DNA of 5,285 nucleotides, taken from NCBI GenBank assembly GCA_028287665.1, contig JAQBPF010000364.1, positions 1 to 5,285 of the forward strand. Direction: 5' to 3'. Source of the stretch: Deinococcus sp. (lineage in GTDB: Bacteria; Deinococcota; Deinococci; Deinococcales; Deinococcaceae). Under the pieces are notes generated by a model. That model saw only the letters and a program-made list of their open reading frames with translations, made no database searches and had not been told where the DNA came from. A program made the position numbers and the translations under genes. Shown here piece by piece: positions 1 through 5,285 of this stretch (positions are counted from its first letter, which is position 1; every line of letters begins with the position of its first letter).

Positions 1-479
1 CTGCGGGCCACCGTATCGCGGCCATACAACATGACTTCCTGTTGCTGACCATCGCGCAAATTCACGATGGCAGGCACCGTCAATCCGGCGGGCAGCTTCA
101 GGGTCATCCGGGCAATATCGGAGCGCAGATCGGCCACGTTTGCCAGCTGATTGGTCAGCGCCAAACTGCTGCGAATATTGGCGTCGCGGGCCTGAAGACG
201 GGCGGGCAACTCGTCCAGATTGAACTGGAAGACGTTGGGAGCCTGAAGCGTTTTTTGAAACAGCGCCGGATCAAGTTGCAGCCGCGAAAGTTGCTGATTC
301 TGGATGGTGATGGGCTGAAGTTGCAGGCGGTTCAGCTGGATGGTATTGACCGTGTTGCCCTGGGCTGAAGCGGTGCAGGCCAGCGTCACAGTCAGGGCGG
401 CGAGCGCAGTTGTTCTCAGGCGGTTGGTCAGGGTGCGGGCGGGAGACGAATAGACCGGACGGTTCGTATTCTTATGCAT
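1..479 (-). CDS. Secreted protein of unknown function, N-terminal fragment
   Basis: The reading frame starts at the ATG at 479 and runs off the left edge, giving 159 complete codons with no stop. A strong ribosome binding site (GGAGGGG on the minus strand, 484-490) lies 4 bases before this ATG and decides the start. Residues 1-39 look like a Sec signal peptide: a basic start (R7, R16, R20, R22), a hydrophobic stretch of about residues 24-35, and an A-S-A cleavage site before Q40. Cys35 is not in a good lipobox, because Thr32 sits where Leu is expected, so a lipoprotein is less likely. The mature part is rich in Gln, Leu and Asn with repeated L-Q pairs (about residues 46-80), followed by a helical-looking stretch (86-128) and a beta-like segment (129-155). 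I recognise no domain and assign no function. It lies downstream of sucB on the same strand but beyond the sucB terminator, so it is probably transcribed on its own. Confidence 0.82.
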   Translation of the reverse strand, partial: MHKNTNRPVYSSPARTLTNRLRTTALAALTVTLACTASAQGNTVNTIQLNRLQLQPITIQNQQLSRLQLDPALFQKTLQAPNVFQFNLDELPARLQARDANIRSSLALTNQLANVADLRSDIARMTLKLPAGLTVPAIVNLRDGQQQEVMLYGRDTVAR

Positions 480-483
480 AAAA

Positions 484-490
484 CCCCTCC
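484..490 (-). promoter_or_regulatory. Ribosome binding site of the secreted-protein gene
   Basis: The minus strand reads GGAGGGG followed by TTTT and then ATG. This is a near-perfect Shine-Dalgarno sequence at a workable spacing, and it fixes the start codon at 479. I found no convincing -35/-10 pair further upstream. The short direct repeat CATGATC, twice within 557-575, could be an operator but is unsupported. Confidence 0.7.
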
Positions 491-643
491 ATCTGACACC
501 GTGACACTTAGGAAGTTGTGGATGCGCGGTTCAGTGCAAGCATTACACACCGGGCCTCATGATCAACCCATGATCGGCGGGAGCACACCCATCAGACGGG
601 GATCAGGTCAGTCAAGACAAAGGCTTTTGCCTGTATGGCACAG

Positions 644-676
644 AAAAAAGCGCCCAGCCGAAGCCAGAGCGCCCTT
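644..676 (-). terminator. Intrinsic terminator of sucB
   Basis: On the minus strand, 16 bases after the sucB stop, a GC-rich imperfect stem pairs GCGC (672-669) with GCGC (653-650). It continues with wobble or mismatched pairs into a GC pair closed by a UUCG tetraloop (plus strand CGAA, 659-662), and a run of six T follows (plus strand A6, 644-649). Stem, stable tetraloop and T-run are the standard parts of a Rho-independent terminator. It separates sucB from the secreted-protein gene. Confidence 0.8.
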
Positions 677-691
677 TCATCGAACCTCAGT

Positions 692-1975
<1,284 letters not shown>

Positions 1976-1978
1976 AAT

Positions 1979-2003
1979 CTCACCCTTTATACCCCTCACG
2001 GGG
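1979..2003 (-). promoter_or_regulatory. Candidate -10 element and translation signal of sucB, with flanking inverted repeat
   Basis: The minus strand has TATAAA (1991-1986) running directly into AAGGGTGAG (1987-1979), which serves as ribosome binding site, and the ATG follows at 1975. A TATAAA ending 10 bases before the start would put transcription start within a few bases of the ATG, giving a near-leaderless mRNA; such transcripts are common in Deinococcus. No -35 box is visible at 16-18 bp. A short inverted repeat, CCCC-TCAC-GGGG (1992-2003), sits just upstream of the TATAAA and could be a regulator site. Alternatively, the AT-rich piece is only part of the translation signal. Confidence 0.35.
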
Positions 2004-2165
2004 CGTCTCTGGGCGGGGAACGGCGGGGCACGCAATGCACGGAATACAGAAAGCTGCGGCTGGGGCTGGAAATCCGGCCATTCTGACCGTTTGGGCATCT
2101 GCGCCACTGGCTTAGGCCACTTTGCGCTGTGCGGTGGTTGGGGCAGCGGCCTAGATTGACCCTGC

Positions 2166-2208
2166 TTCTCCGCCACCCTTCAGGCGGTCAGGAGAAAGCA
2201 ACAAGGGG
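2166..2208 (+). promoter_or_regulatory. 5' leader hairpin and ribosome binding site of the DUF7873-like gene
   Basis: TTCTCC (2166-2171) pairs with GGAGAA (2191-2196), and GCC (2172-2174) with GGC (2183-2185), giving about 9 bp with a small bulge. The ribosome binding site proper is AAGGGG (2203-2208), 8 bases before the ATG at 2217, and lies outside the hairpin. The GGAG inside the hairpin is too far from the ATG to be the main site. A TTGACC (2156-2161) resembles a -35 box, but no -10 follows at the right distance, so the promoter is not identified. A regulatory role for the hairpin is a guess. Confidence 0.4.
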
Positions 2209-2216
2209 AATTCATC

Positions 2217-2951
2217 ATGCCCAAATTGAATCAGATTATTGCCGTCGAAAAGAGTGTGAAAAGCCGCGCCTTTCAGGAACTGACCGAGGCGCACCACGCG
2301 CTGCAAAAGCCTGCGCTGCTGTCGGGCATCTCGCGTACCTACCGCCCAAAGGATGAGGAAGGCGAGACGCTGCCGCCCGAATCGACCCGTGTGCAGGCCA
2401 AAGCCGAGGAAATTATCCGGCAGACGGCCCAGATTATGGGCAACCTGTTTGACGTGACCGCCACCAAAGACTGGGCCAACAACGAGGCCAAAGCCGACGT
2501 GGTGGTGGGCGAGCGCGTGCTGCTGCGGCAGGTGCCCGTGACTTACCTGCTGTTCTTGGAAAAGCAACTGACCGATCTGCACACCTTTATTCGCAAATTG
2601 CCTGTGCTGGACGCCAGCGAGAGCTGGACCTTCGACCCCAGCACCGACACATACGCCACCGACCCAGTGCAGACGGAACGCACCAAAAAGATTACGCGCA
2701 ACCACGTGAAGGCCGAGGCCACCGACAAGCACCCCGCGCAGGTGGAGGTGTACTACGAGGACGTGACGGTGGGCTACTGGCGCACCCTGAAATTTTCGGG
2801 CGCATTGCCCGCCGTGCGCGTGAATGACCTGCTGACCCGCGTACAGAAATTGCAGCAGGCCGTGAAATTTGCCCGCGAGGAAGCCAACGGCGTAGAAGTC
2901 ACGGACCGCAAGGTGGGCGAGCAGGTGTTTGCGTACTTGCTGGAAAGCTGA
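2217..2951 (+). CDS. Uncharacterised protein, DUF7873-like
   Basis: A complete 244-residue reading frame with a good ribosome binding site (AAGGGG, spacer 8). From memory it strongly resembles a family of uncharacterised proteins best known from Actinobacteria (DUF7873), which share the start MPKLNQIIAVEK, the segment SGISRTYRPKDEEGE (36-50), VPVTYLLFLEKQLTDLHTF (107-124, partial match), LPVLDASESWTFDP (128-141) and the C-terminal FAREEANGVEVTD (218-230). The molecular function is unknown and I assign none. The protein is charged, has no cysteine, no signal peptide and no membrane segment, so it should be cytoplasmic. Residues 203-223 look like an amphipathic helix. The gene lies opposite to both flanking suc genes and divergent from sucB. 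On its own strand it is followed by a perfect 15-bp hairpin and then by the tRNA-like RNA pair. Acquisition by transfer, or a linked role with the RNAs, is conceivable but unproven. Confidence 0.88.
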   Translation: MPKLNQIIAVEKSVKSRAFQELTEAHHALQKPALLSGISRTYRPKDEEGETLPPESTRVQAKAEEIIRQTAQIMGNLFDVTATKDWANNEAKADVVVGERVLLRQVPVTYLLFLEKQLTDLHTFIRKLPVLDASESWTFDPSTDTYATDPVQTERTKKITRNHVKAEATDKHPAQVEVYYEDVTVGYWRTLKFSGALPAVRVNDLLTRVQKLQQAVKFAREEANGVEVTDRKVGEQVFAYLLES

Positions 2952-2998
2952 GGGCAGCGTTTCAGATCAGAACGCCCCAGATCAGGTTGAACCCAGCA

Positions 2999-3037
2999 AG
3001 GCAGGGCCGGAAGAGAACATGACTTCCGGCCCTGCCT
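2999..3037. terminator. Perfect 15-bp hairpin after the DUF7873-like gene
   Basis: The left arm 2999-3013 (AGGCAGGGCCGGAAG) and the right arm 3023-3037 are perfectly complementary over 15 bp, with a 9-base loop (3014-3022). It starts 47 bases after the stop at 2951. Its position fits a terminator for the plus-strand gene, but neither strand has a T-run after the stem, so it is not a classic intrinsic terminator. It could act as a 3'-end stabiliser or RNase stop, or as a strand-neutral terminator of the kind proposed in GC-rich bacteria. A small direct repeat, CAGATCAG, occurs at 2963-2970 and 2978-2985 just before it. Confidence 0.6.
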
Positions 3038-3078
3038 CAATTCAGTTGCCTGATCCCTTGCCTAGGCCAACCAGCCCA

Positions 3079-3107
3079 TTGCCCCGCTCGCCCTACACGC
3101 CTAACCT
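3079..3107 (+). promoter_or_regulatory. Candidate promoter of the tRNA-like RNA pair
   Basis: TTGCCC (3079-3084) and TAACCT (3102-3107) are separated by exactly 17 bp, the optimal sigma-70-type spacing. The match to consensus is modest (4 of 6 and 3 of 6, including the key first T-A and last T of the -10). It predicts a start near 3113-3115, just before the structured part of the first RNA element, and that agreement raises its credibility. No better candidate lies between the hairpin at 3037 and the first element. Confidence 0.4.
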
Positions 3108-3112
3108 GTGCA

Positions 3113-3294
3113 GCGGAGTACCACGCTGAGGCTCAGCTTCAGATTGAACGGGGTCAGGGTTCCAGTGCAGGTTCGATTCCTGCCCTCGCCACCACAGTTT
3201 TCGGACTCCAGGTTCCAAAACGCGGCGAGGTAGCCCAACGGAAGAGGCAGCCCTGCCCCAAGACACAAACTCAGATTCTCGCTCCAGACTGAGT
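3113..3294 (+). ncRNA. Circularly permuted tRNA-like RNA, copy 1 (candidate YrlA-type Y RNA)
   Basis: All tRNA parts are present, but the 3' half comes first. In order: anticodon-stem 3' strand AGGGT (3156-3160); variable loop TCCAGT; T-arm GCAGG-TTCGATT-CCTGC (3167-3183); acceptor 3' strand CCTCGCC (3184-3190); ACCA (3191-3194). After a 29-base spacer come acceptor 5' strand GGCGAGG (3224-3230), T8 A9, a D-arm with GG (3240-3241) and a 3-bp stem, and anticodon-stem 5' strand GCCCT (3250-3254). Acceptor 7/7 and anticodon stem 5/5 (one G-T) pair across the permutation; T8-A14 and Levitt pair A15-T48 (3238, 3166) are kept. The spacer folds into a hairpin, GTTTT-C-GGA with TCC-AAAAC (3197-3221). 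In place of an anticodon loop, G3255 and CCCC (3256-3259) pair with C3155 and GGGG (3150-3153). Further flank pairing is weaker: CTGAG (3126-3130) with CTCAG (3270-3274), competing with local hairpins. The ends are estimates. Bacterial Y RNAs have this plan; a permuted tRNA gene is the alternative. No anticodon is readable. Confidence 0.72.
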
Positions 3295-3298
3295 ATTC

Positions 3299-3460
3299 AC
3301 CGCTCAAGGCTCAATCGCACGCTTTGGGTCGAAGCCAGCCGAGGTCAATGGTTCGAATCCCTTCCGCTCCTCCAATCTGGAGCGGTGGCGCAGTGGGAGC
3401 GCGCGGCTGATAAGAAATGAACCTAAAGCTTAAACGTGTGGGCCTGTGCAATTGGGCGGT
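3299..3460 (+). ncRNA. Circularly permuted tRNA-like RNA, copy 2, with long terminal stem (candidate YrlA-type Y RNA)
   Basis: The permuted order is the same as in copy 1. AGCCG (3337-3341, anticodon-stem 3' strand); AGGTC variable loop; T-arm AATGG-TTCGAAT-CCCTT (3347-3363) with one T-C mismatch; acceptor CCGCTCC (3364-3370); TCCA (3371-3374). After only four bases (ATCT) come GGAGCGG (3379-3385), T8 G9, D-arm GCGC-AGTGGGA-GCGC (3388-3402), G26, and CGGCT (3404-3408). Acceptor 7/7, D-stem 4/4 and anticodon stem 5/5 pair; T8-A14 and Levitt pair G15-C48 (3393, 3346) are present. Instead of an anticodon loop, the ends form a terminal helix. ACCGCTCAA (3299-3307) pairs with TTGGGCGGT (3452-3460), CGCAC (3316-3320) with GTGTG (3436-3440), and GCTTTGGGTC (3321-3330) with 3419-3429 (one bulged A), with internal loops between. 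In known Y RNAs such a stem binds the Ro/Rsr protein. GGGTCGAAG (3326-3334) is reminiscent of the animal Y RNA Ro site, but this is only a resemblance. The terminator follows at once. Confidence 0.76.
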
Positions 3461-3467
3461 ACACCTG

Positions 3468-3503
3468 AGACGGAAGACCGGATATGTCTTCCGTCTATTT
3501 TTT
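3468..3503 (+). terminator. Intrinsic terminator of the tRNA-like RNA locus
   Basis: AGACGGAAGAC (3468-3478) and GTCTTCCGTCT (3486-3496) form a perfect 11-bp stem with a 7-base loop, followed by A and six T (3498-3503). This is a textbook Rho-independent terminator on the plus strand. It lies 7 bases after the terminal stem of copy 2 and has no protein gene to serve, which supports a dedicated plus-strand transcript for the two RNA elements. Confidence 0.92.
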
Positions 3504-3538
3504 GTGCCGTCCAGCAAACAACACCCACCAAAAGAGCC

Positions 3539-3563
3539 AAAAAAGGACGCCGAAGCGCCCCTT
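3539..3563 (-). terminator. Intrinsic terminator of sucA
   Basis: On the minus strand, 24 bases after the sucA stop, AAGGGGCGC pairs with GCGTCCTT around a UUCG tetraloop (plus strand CGAA, 3551-3554), and T6 follows (plus strand A6, 3539-3544). Two pairs are G-T wobbles. It faces the terminator of the RNA locus 35 bases away, so convergent transcription is closed off from both sides. Its design resembles the sucB terminator. Confidence 0.88.
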
Positions 3564-3587
3564 CTGGTCTGAAGTTGTGCTTCCGGC

Positions 3588-5285
3588 TCAGCTCTGGGCG
3601 CTGGCTTCCTGCGTCAGTTCGGTCTGGGCGTCCATCACCTTGCGGCTCACCTTTTCGCCCAGTGCGGCGGCGATCACGGCGGCCTGCTCCAGCGCGTGAA
3701 CGCTGGCATATCCGGCAGCGGTGCTGGCACTGCGGGCGCGGCTGGCGTGCGAGAGCACCTGACCGGGGGCGAGGTTGGCTTCCAGGTCTTCCCAGATCAT
3801 CAGCCACGCGCCCTGGTTTTCGGGTTCTTCCTGCGCCCACACAACCTGTGCGCCGGGGTGCTTGGCCAGTTCGGCACTCAGGGCGGCGGCGGGGAAGGGA
3901 TACAGCTGCTCCAGGCGAATCAGGGCCGTGCCTGCGTAGCCTTCGGCGTCGGCGTTGCGGGCCTCGACCAGTTCCCAGTGCAGCTTGCCGCTGCTGACGA
4001 CCACGCGGCGGGCCTTCTCTACCGTATCGTCGCCAATCACTTCGCAGAATCGGCCATCGGTGAAATCGCTCAGGGGATTCATGGCCTGCTTGTTACGCAG
4101 CAGGCTCTTGGGCGTCATCACGATCAGGGGCTTGCGGTACGGGCGGAGCACCTGACGGCGCAGCAGGTGGAACATCTGGGCGGCGCTGCTGGGCACCACG
4201 ACCTGCATGTTCTTCTGGGCACACAGCTGCAAGTACCGTTCCAGGCGGGCGCTGCTGTGTTCCGGGCCTGCACCCTCGTAGCCGTGCGGCAGCAGCAGCG
4301 TCAGCCCTGAGAGTCGTTGCCACTTGCTCTCGCCCGCACTCAGGAACTGGTCGATCACGGCCTGAGCGCCGTTGGCAAAGTCACCGAACTGGCCTTCCCA
4401 GGCGATCAGGGCTTTGGGTTCAGATGTGCTGTAGCCGTATTCGAAGGCCATCACCGCTTCTTCCGAGAGGGTAGAATCCACCACTTCTACACGGCCCTGA
4501 TGCGGCCCGATATGGGCCAGACCCAGGTATTCCTCACGCATGGGGTCTTCGGCGTTCTGATCGTGCAGCACAGCGTGGCGGTGCACAAACGTCCCGCGCC
4601 CGGAATCCTGACCCACCAAGCGAACGCCGTAGCCCTCATCCAGCAGGGTGGCGTAGGCCAGCATTTCGCCCATGCCCCAGTCCAGCGGTTGCTCGCCGCG
4701 TGCCATCGCCTTGCGGGTGTTCAGGACGCGCTGCACGGTGCGGTGCACCACGAAGCCTTCGGGCACTTCATTGAGCGCGAGGCCGATTTCGGTCAGCTTG
4801 GCCTGCGGTACAGCAGTCGCCACCTCATCCTTCCAGTTGGTGTGCAGGTACTCGCTCCAGTCCACGGCCAACTTGCTCTGCTCCAGGTTCTCCATTTCCT
4901 CGACCACTTCGTTGCCTGCGTCCAGCAGATCACGGAAGTGGTTGACCAGTGCGTCGCCCTCGCCTGCGCCCAGCACGCCCGCTTCTTCCAGTTGTTTGGC
5001 GTACAGGGCGCGGGTGCCGGGGTGCTGGTCGATTTCGCGGTACATGATCGGCTGGGTCATGCGCGGCTCGTCGCCCTCGTTGTGTCCGTTGCGCCGGAAG
5101 CAGATCAGGTCGATGAACACGTCCTTGCCGAAGGTCTGACGGTATTCCAGCGCCAGATCACCGCAGTAGGCCACCGCCTCGGGATCGTCCCCGTTGACGT
5201 GCAGCACGGGCGCGTTGGCAATCTTGGCCACGTCGGTGCAGTAGCGGCTGCTGCGGGTATCGCGTGGGTCGGAGATGGTAAAGCC
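3588..5285 (-). CDS. sucA: 2-oxoglutarate dehydrogenase E1 (thiamine-dependent), C-terminal part
   Basis: E1 decarboxylates 2-oxoglutarate with thiamine diphosphate and passes the succinyl group to the lipoyl arm of SucB. The frame is open to the right edge, giving 565 visible residues. E. coli SucA has about 930, so roughly the first 370-390 residues, including the main thiamine-binding GDG region, are outside. The visible part matches E. coli SucA from GFT-S-P-D-RS-YCTD onward. It has HVNGDDPEAVA (29-39), the catalytic-domain loop FRRNGHNEGDEP (63-74), GQDSGRGTFVHRHAVLHDQ (225-243, E. coli has E for the Q), QFGDFANGAQ (299-308), LPHGYEGAGPEHSSARLERY (332-351) and the C-terminal QEEPENQGAW (485-494). 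A GTG at 5231 is internal (the Val of CTDVAKI), not a start. The tail after about residue 545 is Gln/Ala-rich and variable. It has its own terminator and is not adjacent to sucB. Confidence 0.97.
   Translation of the reverse strand, partial: GFTISDPRDTRSSRYCTDVAKIANAPVLHVNGDDPEAVAYCGDLALEYRQTFGKDVFIDLICFRRNGHNEGDEPRMTQPIMYREIDQHPGTRALYAKQLEEAGVLGAGEGDALVNHFRDLLDAGNEVVEEMENLEQSKLAVDWSEYLHTNWKDEVATAVPQAKLTEIGLALNEVPEGFVVHRTVQRVLNTRKAMARGEQPLDWGMGEMLAYATLLDEGYGVRLVGQDSGRGTFVHRHAVLHDQNAEDPMREEYLGLAHIGPHQGRVEVVDSTLSEEAVMAFEYGYSTSEPKALIAWEGQFGDFANGAQAVIDQFLSAGESKWQRLSGLTLLLPHGYEGAGPEHSSARLERYLQLCAQKNMQVVVPSSAAQMFHLLRRQVLRPYRKPLIVMTPKSLLRNKQAMNPLSDFTDGRFCEVIGDDTVEKARRVVVSSGKLHWELVEARNADAEGYAGTALIRLEQLYPFPAAALSAELAKHPGAQVVWAQEEPENQGAWLMIWEDLEANLAPGQVLSHASRARSASTAAGYASVHALEQAAVIAAALGEKVSRKVMDAQTELTQEASAQS

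Noticed and set aside
3156..3254. Ordinary tandem tRNA cluster with neighbouring normal tRNAs
   Set aside because: No acceptor 5' strand precedes the first 3' half and no matching 3' half follows either 5' half at tRNA distance. The matching acceptor and anticodon strands are found only in permuted order.
3255..3336. Group I intron in an anticodon loop
   Set aside because: The sequence between the 5' half of copy 1 and the 3' half of copy 2 is only about 80 bases, far too short for a group I core, and the two halves belong to different acceptor stems.
3379..3413. 5' half of a tRNA-Ile, because GGAGCGG, a D-arm and CTGATAA (3407-3413, which would read anticodon GAT) occur together
   Set aside because: If CTGATAA were the anticodon loop, only four bases would separate it from the D-stem and no matching CCGCG strand follows. 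The strand CGGCT pairs perfectly with AGCCG of the upstream half instead, so the resemblance is probably coincidental or a relic.
3101..3517. Short minus-strand open frames across the RNA locus (68 residues each)
   Set aside because: They lie over the tRNA-like elements, lack clear ribosome binding sites and have no protein-like composition.
3588..5231. sucA starting at 5231
   Set aside because: This is an internal GTG codon inside a conserved segment (CTDVAKI). The frame continues upstream with E1-like sequence to the window edge.

Overview
The window is high-GC DNA from a bacterium, most likely a Deinococcus or close relative. I infer this from the style of the 2-oxoglutarate dehydrogenase E1 and E2 proteins, the GC-rich codon use and the UUCG-type terminators; no taxonomic marker gene is present. 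Three genes are on the minus strand: sucA (E1, C-terminal 565 residues, N-terminus beyond the right edge), sucB (complete E2) and, at the left edge, the first 159 codons of a secreted protein I do not recognise. One gene is on the plus strand, a 244-residue protein that I match from memory to the DUF7873 uncharacterised family.

Layout from left to right: 1-479 secreted-protein fragment (-); 480-691 intergenic, with its ribosome binding site and the sucB terminator; 692-1975 sucB (-); 1976-2216 divergent intergenic region; 2217-2951 DUF7873-like gene (+); 2952-3587 a 636-base stretch without protein genes; 3588 to the edge sucA (-). sucA and sucB encode two subunits of the same TCA-cycle complex and point the same way. 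They are nevertheless split by a plus-strand gene and an RNA locus, and each has its own UUCG hairpin terminator, so they are not a simple sucAB operon here.

The most interesting part is 3079-3503. It holds a weak plus-strand promoter, two tandem RNA elements and a strong 11-bp terminator with a T6 tract. Each element contains a complete set of tRNA parts in circularly permuted order: anticodon-stem 3' strand, variable loop, T-arm, acceptor 3' strand and CCA come first. The acceptor 5' strand, D-arm and anticodon-stem 5' strand follow. The two copies have different acceptor stems (7/7 pairs each), different anticodon stems (5/5 each) and different Levitt pairs (A-T in one, G-C in the other), so the pairing is kept while the sequence changes. 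There is no anticodon loop. Instead the flanks pair into a long terminal helix, very clearly in the second copy. This is the architecture known for bacterial Y RNAs (YrlA, ligands of the Ro/Rsr protein), which mimic tRNAs. True permuted tRNA genes or a two-piece tRNA-like RNA are the alternatives. A linked role for the DUF7873-like protein immediately upstream on the same strand is possible but speculative.
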